46,711 nucleotides of DNA from positions 1-46,711 of the forward strand of contig NZ_JADIJE010000019.1 in NCBI RefSeq assembly GCF_015278315.1, read 5' to 3'. This stretch comes from Microbacterium ureisolvens. Its GTDB lineage: Bacteria > Actinomycetota > Actinomycetes > Actinomycetales > Microbacteriaceae. Under the pieces are notes generated by a model, which did not search any database, was not told the DNA's origin, and saw nothing but the letters and a program-made list of their open reading frames with translations. Numbering within the stretch: position 1 is the stretch's first letter; each line of letters begins with the position of its first letter. Position numbers and translations under genes: made by a program. Positions 35,939 to 43,314 of this stretch are shown here, one piece after another.

Positions 35939-37087
35939 TCACGCGGCGACCACGCGGACGGGCGGACCGACGTAGCGCGCCGACGGACGGATGATCTTCG
36001 GGTCGCGCGCCTGCTCGAGGATGTGCGCCGTCCACCCGATCGTGCGGGCGATGGCGAAGGTCGGCGTGAACATCGACCGCGGCAGACCGCACCGTTCCAT
36101 GACGAGCGCCGCCCAGTACTCCACGTTGGCGTGCAGCTCGCGCCCCGGCTTCGCCTCGGCGAGGAGCCGCTCCGCCGTCTCCTGGAACTCGACCGCCAGA
36201 TCCACGCGCGGTCCGCCCGTGCGCATCGCGACCCGCTTCAGGAGCTCGGCGCGCGGGTCGGCGGTCCGGTAGACCGCATGACCGAATCCCATGAGCCGTC
36301 GGCCGGCGCCGAGCTCGCCGCGGATCCACGGCTCGACGCGGTCGGCGCTGCCGACGGCGTCCAGCCCGTCGAGCGCCCGCGACGGCGCCCCGCCGTGGAG
36401 CGGCCCCGTGAGCGCACCGAGCGCACCCACGAGGCAGGCTGCGGCATCCGCACCGGTGGACGCGATGACGCGCGCGGTGAACGTGGACGCGTTGAAGCCG
36501 TGATCCATGACGGCGATCAGGTAGGCCGTGAGCGCGCGCTCCGTCTCGGCGTCCGGCACGACCCCGGTGACCTGGTGCAGGTAGTTCGCGACGACCCCGC
36601 GGCCGTCCAGTGCCGGCAGCGGCTGCTCGCCGCGGCCACGGCGCCACAGAGCGGCGACGAGGGCCGGCGTCGCGGCGGCCAGCTCGATCGCGTCGGCCAG
36701 GCGCTCATCCTCGTCGAGATCGTAGAGGGGACGGATGCCGCGCCGCGCGCCCAGCAGCGGCCACGCTGCTGCGAGCCCGGCGAGCACGTCCGGCGTCGCA
36801 GCGCTCACCGCATCCACGACGGAATCGAGGTCTGCCCGACGCGCGTCGGTGGCGCCGGCGATCCGGGCGGCGAACGCGGGACTGGTGGCCTCGCTCGCCG
36901 GCTCTCCGGTGACCAAGAGCTGCCAGGCCTCCTCGAAGGTCGCGGTGGCGGCGAGCTCGATCGCCGAACGATCGCGGTACTGGTAGAAGCCCTCTGCGCC
37001 GCGGACGTCGCTCACCGCGGTGTCGGCGACGATGACGCCGGCGAGTCCTCGCGGCGCCTCGAACGGCGAAGGTCGATCGGTGCTCAT
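35939..37087 (-). CDS. Citrate/2-methylcitrate synthase-like enzyme
   Basis: A 382-residue type II citrate-synthase-fold protein of the short CitA-like class, condensing acyl-CoA with oxaloacetate. Active-site landmarks: MDHGFNAST (oxaloacetate His), GPLHGGAPSRAL (first catalytic His), LMGFGHAVYRTADPR (second His, H270, and citrate-binding Arg), FAIARTIGW and RPSARYVGP (arginines). The position of the catalytic Asp (NVDFY in E. coli GltA) is E323 in NVEYW. I recall Glu here in related actinobacterial sequences, so it may be a subfamily trait. AAAGGAG lies 5-6 nt before the ATG. Divergent from the HTH-fused paralogue; the 110-bp gap contains a palindrome. Confidence 0.88.
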   Translation of the reverse strand: MSTDRPSPFEAPRGLAGVIVADTAVSDVRGAEGFYQYRDRSAIELAATATFEEAWQLLVTGEPASEATSPAFAARIAGATDARRADLDSVVDAVSAATPDVLAGLAAAWPLLGARRGIRPLYDLDEDERLADAIELAAATPALVAALWRRGRGEQPLPALDGRGVVANYLHQVTGVVPDAETERALTAYLIAVMDHGFNASTFTARVIASTGADAAACLVGALGALTGPLHGGAPSRALDGLDAVGSADRVEPWIRGELGAGRRLMGFGHAVYRTADPRAELLKRVAMRTGGPRVDLAVEFQETAERLLAEAKPGRELHANVEYWAALVMERCGLPRSMFTPTFAIARTIGWTAHILEQARDPKIIRPSARYVGPPVRVVAA

Positions 37088-37144
37088 CTCGTCTCCTTTG
37101 TCGTGCAGGGCGGCGTCATCTCGATGTCGGACGCGCGATCCCGC

Positions 37145-37150
37145 TACAGT
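37145..37150 (+). promoter_or_regulatory. -10 hexamer upstream of the HTH-citrate synthase gene
   Basis: TACAGT predicts a start near 37157. It is too close to the GTG at 37153 for that codon to be the start, and favours the ATG at 37198 with a leader of about 40 nt that spans the palindrome. Confidence 0.45.
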
Positions 37151-37183
37151 CAGTGTCGGAACTTGATCGCCACTTCGTCAATC

Positions 37184-37196
37184 TTGATCGGATCAA
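37184..37196. promoter_or_regulatory. Palindrome at the start of the HTH-citrate synthase gene
   Basis: TTGATC-G-GATCAA is a perfect 6-bp inverted repeat directly before the ATG at 37198. A further half-site TTGATCG occurs at 37163, two helical turns upstream. The position, just downstream of the likely transcription start, suits a repressor. The HTH domain encoded right after it is the obvious candidate ligand, giving autoregulation and control of the divergent gene. This is inference. Confidence 0.5.
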
Positions 37197-37197
37197 C

Positions 37198-38400
37198 ATG
37201 AACGAACTCCCCCGGCTGAGCGCGGCAGAAGCCGCGGCGCGGCTCGGCGTCAAGCCGGAGTCCCTCTACGCCTACGTGTCTCGGGGACAGCTCTCTCGGG
37301 TGCGGGACGCCGCGGGCTCGTGGTTCGACCCGCTCGAGGTCGAGGCGTTCGCGCGGCGACGCCGGCGCACCCCGGCGGCGGCTGCGCCGCGCGCCACCGC
37401 CGCCGGCACTCCTCTCATGGTGCTCGAGACCTCGCTCGCGCACATCGACGACGACGAGCTCTTCTACCGAGACCGGTCCGTCGCACAGCTCGCGCGCACG
37501 GAGTCGTTCGAGGCCGTGCTCGCGTGGCTGTGGGGCGCTGCTCCGATGCCCGTTCCCACGCCGGACGACTTGGCGATCGCCCGCCGCGCCATGTCCGCGC
37601 TCCCGGACGGCGCGACTCCTCTCGACCGGCTCCTCATCGGCGTCACCGCCTTCGCCGCTGCGGATCCGCTGCGCCTCGACCCCGCCCCCGAGCACCTCGT
37701 CCGCATCGGGTGGCGGCTCGTGTCGGGGCTCCCCGCAGCCCTCGCGGACGAGGGTGAGTGCGGCCCGGTCGCGGCCACCCTGTGGCGAGCGCTGGCGGGT
37801 GCCGACCACCCCGACGGACCTCGTGTGGTCGATGCCGCGCTCGTGCTCGTGATCGACCACGACCTCGCCGTCTCCACGCTGGCCGCGCGCATCGCCGCGT
37901 CGGCGCGGGCCTCGGGCTATGCCGTGGTGACGGCGGCCCTCGGCGCATTCGATGCGCCGCTCCACGGCACCGCGAGCCGATCCGCCGCCCGCATGCTGCG
38001 GGCCGTGCGGGACGGCGAGGCTGCCCCCGCCGCGATCGCCCGGGCCGTCCGCGACGGCGGGCGAGGCATCCCCGGCTTCGGTCAGCCGCTGTACAGCGGT
38101 GCCGACATGCGCGCAACGGTGCTCCTCGACCTGCTGGGAGGGATTCCGGGCGCCACCGACGTGCTGACCGCCGTGGACGAGGTGTCCGCCGAGGTGGCAC
38201 GCCGCGCCGACACCGCGCCCAATCTCGATCTGGCGCTGGGCGCGCTGACGCTCTGGGCCGGAATGCCCGACGACGCCGGAGCGGTCGTCTTCGCGATGGG
38301 CCGTATCGCCGGGTGGATCTCGCACGCCGTCGACGAGTACGACGAGCGTCCGATGCGGCTGCGCCCCCGCGGCCGCTACACGGGACCCGCGCCGGAGTGA
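37198..38400 (+). CDS. HTH-domain/citrate synthase-like fusion protein
   Basis: A 400-residue protein. Residues 5-60 form a MerR/excisionase-type helix-turn-helix (RLSAAEAAARLGVKPESLYAYVSRGQLSRV, then GSWFDPLEVEAFARRRRR). A citrate-synthase-like domain follows from about residue 75. Retained: DHDLAVST, APLHGTASRSA (H256), Arg in GADMR, D344 in NLDLAL, FAMGRIAGW and RPRGRYTGP. Lost: the second catalytic His; GFGHxVY is GFGQPLY (Q296). The oxaloacetate-binding set is mostly kept while catalysis is probably impaired, suggesting a metabolite-sensing DNA-binding protein. An alternative start at GTG 37153 is disfavoured by the -10 position. It overlaps the convergent hydrolase gene by 25 bp. Confidence 0.82.
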   Translation: MNELPRLSAAEAAARLGVKPESLYAYVSRGQLSRVRDAAGSWFDPLEVEAFARRRRRTPAAAAPRATAAGTPLMVLETSLAHIDDDELFYRDRSVAQLARTESFEAVLAWLWGAAPMPVPTPDDLAIARRAMSALPDGATPLDRLLIGVTAFAAADPLRLDPAPEHLVRIGWRLVSGLPAALADEGECGPVAATLWRALAGADHPDGPRVVDAALVLVIDHDLAVSTLAARIAASARASGYAVVTAALGAFDAPLHGTASRSAARMLRAVRDGEAAPAAIARAVRDGGRGIPGFGQPLYSGADMRATVLLDLLGGIPGATDVLTAVDEVSAEVARRADTAPNLDLALGALTLWAGMPDDAGAVVFAMGRIAGWISHAVDEYDERPMRLRPRGRYTGPAPE

Positions 38401-39089
38401 CGCGCGCGCAGCCAGTCGGCGACGAGGGGTGCCAGCTCGGCTGCGATCTCCCCAGCGGGGCGCTTGCGCCCTTTCACCTCGAAGGAGTGGCCGCCGCCCT
38501 CGATCCACACGACCTCCGCGTCGCGGCAGGAGGCGACGGCCTCTTCCAGCTGCTCGTGAGGATCGATGAAGGGGTCGTTGGTGCCCTCGACGAACAGCTG
38601 CGGCTGGGGCACGTCCGGAAGGTGCGCGGTGCGCGCCTTGTCGGGGCTGCCCGGAGGATGAAGCGGGTAGCCGAGGTAGACGAGGCCTGACGGATCGATC
38701 GCGCCCTCCGCAGCCGCCATCGATGCCATCCGCCCGCCGTACGACTTGCCGATCGCGGCCACGGGTCTGCCCGCCGCGTGCTCGACGAGGGCCGCGTGGA
38801 CCGCCGTCCAGGCGAGCACGGCGTGAGCCGCGGGTCCCGGCATCCGTCGTCCTGCCTCGACGTACGGGAAGTTGAACCGAAGGGTCGCGACGCCCGCTTG
38901 CGCGAGCGCGTCGGCGAAGCCGGTGAGGAACGGATGCCGGTACCCGGCTCCCGCGCCGTGCGCGAGTCCGGCGAAGGCCCAGGGGGATTCGGGCGAGACG
39001 AGGTCGGCCGACACCTCCACGCCGCCCGCGGGCAGCGCGACGGCGATCCGCAGCGGCTGCAGAACCGGGCCGGCGCCGTCGGGGCTCAT
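38376..39089 (-). CDS. Alpha/beta hydrolase, KANL3/Tex30-like
   Basis: A 237-residue hydrolase of the short dienelactone-hydrolase/Tex30-like class. The nucleophile elbow is GKSYGGRM (Ser). The acid is in FVEGTNDPFID. The His is in EGGGHSFEVKGRKR. The early LAHGAGAGYRHPF provides the oxyanion region. The substrate is unknown. It overlaps the stress-protein gene by ATGA and is probably the second gene of that operon. Its last 25 bp overlap the HTH-citrate synthase gene tail-to-tail. Confidence 0.85.
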   Translation of the reverse strand: MSPDGAGPVLQPLRIAVALPAGGVEVSADLVSPESPWAFAGLAHGAGAGYRHPFLTGFADALAQAGVATLRFNFPYVEAGRRMPGPAAHAVLAWTAVHAALVEHAAGRPVAAIGKSYGGRMASMAAAEGAIDPSGLVYLGYPLHPPGSPDKARTAHLPDVPQPQLFVEGTNDPFIDPHEQLEEAVASCRDAEVVWIEGGGHSFEVKGRKRPAGEIAAELAPLVADWLRARHSGAGPV

Positions 39090-39805
39090 GCCCTCGGGCT
39101 GTCCTCGGAGCGCGCCTCGCCCGTCACCTCGGCCGCGTCGCGGGGCTCGTCTGCGTCTGCGCCGGCGTCTGCGCCTGTCGCGGCATCCGCCGGTTCCGCC
39201 GGCTCTGTGTTCTCAGCGGCGGCGGCCTCGGCCTGCGGCGCGACCCGCTCGCCGTAGCGCGGCGGTTCATCGGGCGTCGTCGGGGTGGGTACGGCCGGCG
39301 CGGCGGCCTGCGGCGTCGCGGGCGCGGCGACGGCGCCCTGCGGCCCGAGAACCTGGCGCGCGCGATGCACGCTGTTGTCGGTGACGGTGATCTCGTAGTG
39401 GTCGGCGACGACCTGCATGACCGAGGCGTAGTCGCGGCGGCGGCGCACGAAGGAGTACGCGACGATGCTCATCAGCATGCCGATCGCGATGCCGACGAAC
39501 AGGACGCCCACGAACGCCTGGATCGGCACCGACGGGGAGCCGATGACGAGGATCGCGGAGAAGAGCAGACCCAGCAGCAGGCCGTTCACGGCACCCGAGC
39601 GCGCCGCGGCCGCGTAGCCGAGCCGGCCCGTGATGCGCTCGATCGAACGGAGCCCCTGCCCCACGATCGCGATGTCGCGCGCGGGGATGTCGGCCGCGAT
39701 GAGCGAGGACACCACCTTCTGCGCCGCCTCGTACGTGGGGAAGCTCGCAACGGTCTGACCGACCGCCTCGGAGCCCTTCGGGCCGCGCCCACCCATCATG
39801 GTCAT
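39086..39805 (-). CDS. General stress protein 17M-like membrane protein
   Basis: A 239-residue protein. The N-terminal YflT/GSP17M-type domain (VASFPTYEAAQKVVSSLIAADIPARDIAIVGQGLR, residues about 14-50) is followed by two membrane helices (about 72-92 and 96-116, within VNGLLLGLLFSAILVIG and AFVGVLFVGIAIGMLMSIVAYSF). The last 80 residues are Ala/Pro/Glu-rich and disordered. The start is the ATG with GGAGG 8 nt upstream; two more ATGs follow within three codons. The function is unknown beyond a stress association in Bacillus relatives. Confidence 0.8.
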   Translation of the reverse strand: MTMMGGRGPKGSEAVGQTVASFPTYEAAQKVVSSLIAADIPARDIAIVGQGLRSIERITGRLGYAAAARSGAVNGLLLGLLFSAILVIGSPSVPIQAFVGVLFVGIAIGMLMSIVAYSFVRRRRDYASVMQVVADHYEITVTDNSVHRARQVLGPQGAVAAPATPQAAAPAVPTPTTPDEPPRYGERVAPQAEAAAAENTEPAEPADAATGADAGADADEPRDAAEVTGEARSEDSPRA

Positions 39806-39832
39806 CTCCCCATCCTCCCACGGCACGCGGAC

Positions 39833-39838
39833 TACGCT
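39833..39838 (+). promoter_or_regulatory. -10 hexamer, probable leaderless MgtE_N-protein mRNA
   Basis: TACGCT, 7 nt, then the GTG at 39846. No Shine-Dalgarno. Confidence 0.5.
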
Positions 39839-39845
39839 GGGACGT

Positions 39846-41171
39846 GTGAGCACGCAGAGGGTTTTCGTCGCGCGCCTGTCCGGGTGCTCGGTCTTCGACC
39901 CCGCCGGCGATCGTCTCGGCAAGGTCCGCGACGTCGTCGTCATCTACCGCAAAGACGATCCGCCGCGCGTCATCGGACTCGTCGTCGAGATCCCCGGCCG
40001 CCGCCACGTCTTCGTGTCGATCGGGCGGGTGACCTCGATCGCCACCGGCCAGGTCATCACGACCGGCCTCATCAACGTCCGCCGCTTCCAGCAGCGCGGC
40101 GGCGAGGTGCGCGTCATGGCCGAGATGCTCGGCCGGAAGGTGTTCTTCGCCGACGGCTCCGGTACGGCGGTCATCGAAGACGTCGCGATCGAGCGCAACC
40201 GCCTCGGCGAGTGGGATGTCGGTCAGCTGTTCCTGCGCAAGCCCAAGACGAGCGCGTCGCCGTTCGCCAAAGGGCCGACGACGTTCGCCAACTGGGATGC
40301 CGTGCGCGAGAGCCAGGTGCCGGGTGAGGCGCAGTCGGCGGAGCAGCTCGTCGCCACCTACTCGGAGCTGCGTCCCGCCGACCTCGCGAACACCCTGCTC
40401 GACCTGCCCGAGGAGCGGCTCCTCGAAGTGGTGGAGGAGCTGCCCGACGACCGCCTCGCCGACGCCCTCGAAGAGATGCCCGAGGAGGAGCAGGTCCACA
40501 TCCTCGAGGCCCTCGACGACGAGCGGGCCGCCGACATCCTCGACGCGATGGAACCCGACGACGCGGCCGACGTGCTCGGCCAGCTTCCCGAGGAACAGCG
40601 TGAGGAGCTCCTCGAGCTGATGGAGCCCGAGGAGGCCGAGGACGTCCGCGCGCTGCTGAAGTACGGCCCCGACACCGCGGGCGGTCTCATGACGAGCGAG
40701 CCGATCGTGCTGTCCGCCGATGCGACGATCGCGGAGGCGCTCGCCCTCATCCGCCGGCACGAGCTGCACCCGGCGCTGGCGGCCGCCGTCTTCGTGACGC
40801 TCCCGCCGTACGAGACGCCGACTGGGCGGCTGCTGGGCACCGTGCACTTTCAGCGGATGCTGCGCTACCCGCCGCACGAGCGGCTCGGCGCGATCATCGA
40901 CGACACGCTCGATCCGATCCCCGCCACGGCGTCGGCCGCCGAGGTGGCGCGTCTGCTCGCGTCCTACAACCTCGTCTCGCTCCCGGTCGTCGACCCGGCC
41001 CACCGGCTGGTCGGCGCGGTGAGCGTCGACGACGTGCTCGACTATCTCCTGCCCGAGGACTGGAGATCGCAGGATGCCGAGGAGCGTGAACGCGCGGCAT
41101 CCGAACCCGTACCCACCACGACCGCAGGCACGCTGACCCTTGGCAAGCCGTCCGCGGGGAGGAGGCGCTGA
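39846..41171 (+). CDS. PRC-barrel/MgtE N-domain/CBS protein without a channel
   Basis: A 441-residue soluble protein. An N-terminal PRC-barrel-like segment (about 1-75) is followed by a second such module, then the MgtE N superhelical repeats (about 175-275, e.g. LEVVEELPDDRLADALEEMPEEEQVHILEALDDERAADIL). It ends with a CBS pair (TAGGLMTSEPIVLSADATIAEAL to VDDVLDYLLPEDW). The five-helix Mg channel of MgtE is absent. The layout matches Rv1232c. It may sense Mg or nucleotides, perhaps through the DUF1003 membrane protein encoded next, whose start overlaps this stop by one base (TGATG). That partnership is inferred. Confidence 0.87.
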   Translation: MSTQRVFVARLSGCSVFDPAGDRLGKVRDVVVIYRKDDPPRVIGLVVEIPGRRHVFVSIGRVTSIATGQVITTGLINVRRFQQRGGEVRVMAEMLGRKVFFADGSGTAVIEDVAIERNRLGEWDVGQLFLRKPKTSASPFAKGPTTFANWDAVRESQVPGEAQSAEQLVATYSELRPADLANTLLDLPEERLLEVVEELPDDRLADALEEMPEEEQVHILEALDDERAADILDAMEPDDAADVLGQLPEEQREELLELMEPEEAEDVRALLKYGPDTAGGLMTSEPIVLSADATIAEALALIRRHELHPALAAAVFVTLPPYETPTGRLLGTVHFQRMLRYPPHERLGAIIDDTLDPIPATASAAEVARLLASYNLVSLPVVDPAHRLVGAVSVDDVLDYLLPEDWRSQDAEERERAASEPVPTTTAGTLTLGKPSAGRRR

Positions 41172-41698
41172 TGGCACGCAACACCCGCCGCCCCTCCCTC
41201 GACGCCCCGCGCGGCCGCGGTGGAATGCTGCAGCGCACGCCGCAGCAGTCCAGCGACAGGTTCGGGCGGTTCTCCGAGTCCTTCGCGCGTGCGATGGGCA
41301 CGTCCGGCTTCCTCATCGGCATGACGATCTTCGTGGTCGTGTGGCTCGCGTGGAACACCTTCGCGCCACGCGAGCTCCAGTTCGACCCGCGCGAGTACAA
41401 CTACACGCTGCTGACCCTGATCCTGTCGCTGCAGGCCTCCTACGCCGCGCCCCTGATCCTCCTCGCGCAGAACCGTCAGGACGACCGCGACCGGGTGCAG
41501 ATCGAGCAGGACCGCCAGCGCGCCGAGCGCAACCTGGCCGACACCGAGTACCTGGCCCGCGAGGTCGTGGCGCTGCGGATGGCGGTGAACGACTTCGCCG
41601 ACCAGGTGGTCACGCGCGACGTGCTGCGCACCGAGCTGCGCGCACTCCAGGACAGACTGGAGAGCGCCCCCGAGGTCGAGGACGGCGCCGCGCGATGA
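41171..41698 (+). CDS. DUF1003 family membrane protein
   Basis: A 175-residue protein with a basic N-terminus, two transmembrane helices (about 43-62 and 75-97) and the DUF1003 signature WNTFAPRELQFDPREYNYTLLTLILSLQASYAAPLILLAQNRQDDRDR. A charged coiled-coil tail follows. It sits between the MgtE_N protein and mrp with overlaps on both sides, so the three genes form one unit, as in Rv1232c-Rv1231c. Confidence 0.88.
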   Translation: MARNTRRPSLDAPRGRGGMLQRTPQQSSDRFGRFSESFARAMGTSGFLIGMTIFVVVWLAWNTFAPRELQFDPREYNYTLLTLILSLQASYAAPLILLAQNRQDDRDRVQIEQDRQRAERNLADTEYLAREVVALRMAVNDFADQVVTRDVLRTELRALQDRLESAPEVEDGAAR

Positions 41699-42846
41699 GC
41701 GCGCCCGCCGCGGACGCCGTCCGCACCGCCGTCGGCGCTGTGCCCGACCCCGAGCTGCGCCGGCCGATCGGCGAGCTCGACATGGTGCGCGACATCACGG
41801 TCGACGGGTCGGTCGCCCACGTGGCGATCGCCCTGACGATCGTGGGCTGCCCCGCCGCGGACCGCATCGCCGCGGACGTGCGTGCGGCCGCGGCATCCGT
41901 TCCGGGGATCACGGATGTCGCGCTCGAGGTCGGCGTCATGACGCCGGCCGAGCGGCACGCGCTGACCGAGCGTCTGCGCGGCGGGCGATCACGCGAGATG
42001 CCGTTCGGTCCCGGCACCCTGACCCGGGTGATCGCCGTCACGAGCGGCAAGGGCGGGGTGGGCAAGTCGACCGTCACGGCGAACCTCGCCGCCGCGCTCG
42101 CGGAGCGGGGCCTCGCGGTCGGGCTGATCGACGCGGACGTGCACGGCTTCTCCATCCCCGGTCAACTGGGACTCGTCGCCGCGGACGGAACGGTCCCCCA
42201 GCCGACGCGGGTCGACGATCTCATGCTGCCGCCGGTGGCGCACGGCGTGAAGGTCATCTCGATCGGGATGTTCCTGCGCCGGGGCGAGGGCGACGCGGCC
42301 GTGGGAGCCGTCGCCTGGAGAGGCCCGATGCTCCACCGCACGGTGCAGCAGTTCCTCACCGACGTGTACTTCGGCGACCTCGACGTGCTGCTGCTCGACA
42401 TGCCGCCGGGAACCGGCGACGTCGCGATCTCGGTCGGCCAGCTGCTGCCGAACGCAGAGGTGCTCGTCGTGACGACCCCGCAGACCGCCGCGTCGGAGGT
42501 CGCGGTGCGCAGCGGCCTGGTCGCCCGCCAGACCGGGCAGCGTGTGATCGGCGTGGTCGAGAACATGGCGGCCATGGCGCTGCCCGACGGCACCACTCTC
42601 GACCTGTTCGGCTCGGGCGGCGGGGCCGCGGTCGCCGCCGCGCTCTCCGATGCGGACTCCGAGGTTCCACTGCTGGCGTCGGTGCCGCTGAGCCCCACGT
42701 TGCGCACGGACGCGGATGCCGGAACCCCGGCGGTCATCGCCCACCCCGACGACCCCGCCGCACGGGCCATCGCCGACCTCGCGGCCGCGCTCGCGCGCAG
42801 TCCGCGCGGGCTCTCGGGCAAGCCCCTGCCTTTCCGTCCGCGCTGA
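41695..42846 (+). CDS. mrp: Mrp/ApbC-family P-loop ATPase
   Basis: A 383-residue Mrp/Nbp35-family ATPase linked to iron-sulfur cluster delivery. An N-terminal MIP18-like domain (about 5-90) precedes the deviant Walker A TSGKGGVGKST (116-126). LLLDMPPGTGDVAIS and VTTPQTAASEVAVRSG follow. The region that carries CxxC in ApbC/Mrp reads VVENMAAMALPDGTTLDLFGSGGG and has no cysteine, so cluster binding through that motif is not possible. I recall the same in mycobacterial Mrp. ATGA overlap with the DUF1003 gene sets the start. Confidence 0.9.
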   Translation: MSAPAADAVRTAVGAVPDPELRRPIGELDMVRDITVDGSVAHVAIALTIVGCPAADRIAADVRAAAASVPGITDVALEVGVMTPAERHALTERLRGGRSREMPFGPGTLTRVIAVTSGKGGVGKSTVTANLAAALAERGLAVGLIDADVHGFSIPGQLGLVAADGTVPQPTRVDDLMLPPVAHGVKVISIGMFLRRGEGDAAVGAVAWRGPMLHRTVQQFLTDVYFGDLDVLLLDMPPGTGDVAISVGQLLPNAEVLVVTTPQTAASEVAVRSGLVARQTGQRVIGVVENMAAMALPDGTTLDLFGSGGGAAVAAALSDADSEVPLLASVPLSPTLRTDADAGTPAVIAHPDDPAARAIADLAAALARSPRGLSGKPLPFRPR

Positions 42847-42855
42847 CGGGCGGGG

Positions 42856-43242
42856 TCAGGTCGCTTCGCTGTCGAAGGGCGTCGGCCCGTCGGCCGGCCC
42901 TCGGAACGGCGACTTCACGGGCGGTGTGGGGGGCGTGGGAGCCGACAGCTGGGCGGTCCGGGCGGCATTGACGCTCGCCACCGGTGCGTCGTCGAGGAGC
43001 GCTTCGCGGATGATGCGCCGCGGGTCGTACTGACGCGGATCGAGTGTGCGCCAGTCGACGTCGTCGAAGTCCTCGCCCATCTCGTCGCGCACACGCGTCC
43101 TCGCGGTCGTCACCCACTCCCGGGCCCGCTTGGTGAAGCCGGCGAGCGCCTCCGCATAGCGCGGCAGACGCTCGGGTCCGAGGATGAGTGCCGCGACGAG
43201 TCCGATCAGCAGAAGCTTCTCGATCGTGAGGCCGAAGATCAT
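42856..43242 (-). CDS. tatB: Twin-arginine translocase subunit TatB
   Basis: A 128-residue TatA/B-family protein. A single N-terminal membrane helix (IFGLTIEKLLLIGLVAALILGPERLP), with the Gly-Pro hinge, is followed by an amphipathic helix (YAEALAGFTKRAREWV) and an acidic, then Pro-rich tail. Length and the GPERLP hinge fit TatB rather than TatA. On the minus strand TAACCT plus 6 nt precedes the ATG. Converges with mrp (9 bp gap) and is divergent from the methyltransferase gene. Confidence 0.85.
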   Translation of the reverse strand: MIFGLTIEKLLLIGLVAALILGPERLPRYAEALAGFTKRAREWVTTARTRVRDEMGEDFDDVDWRTLDPRQYDPRRIIREALLDDAPVASVNAARTAQLSAPTPPTPPVKSPFRGPADGPTPFDSEAT

Positions 43243-43248
43243 GACATC

Positions 43249-43254
43249 AGGTTA
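43249..43254 (-). promoter_or_regulatory. -10 hexamer, probable leaderless tatB mRNA
   Basis: Minus-strand TAACCT, 6 nt (GATGTC), then ATG. Confidence 0.5.
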
Positions 43255-43290
43255 CCGCCGCGCCTGTGCGGCCCGCGCCGCCGGGCCGCG

Positions 43291-43296
43291 TAGGCT
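43291..43296 (+). promoter_or_regulatory. -10 hexamer of the O-methyltransferase gene
   Basis: TAGGCT predicts a start near 43302 and a short leader holding GGAGGG 6 nt before the ATG at 43315. Confidence 0.5.
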
Positions 43297-43314
43297 TGCG
43301 GGCGGAGGGTCAGG

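Noticed and set aside
37153..37197. GTG at 37153 as start of the HTH-citrate synthase gene
   Set aside because: Only 2 nt after the TACAGT -10, so it would lie upstream of the expected transcript start; the HTH homology begins after the ATG at 37198.
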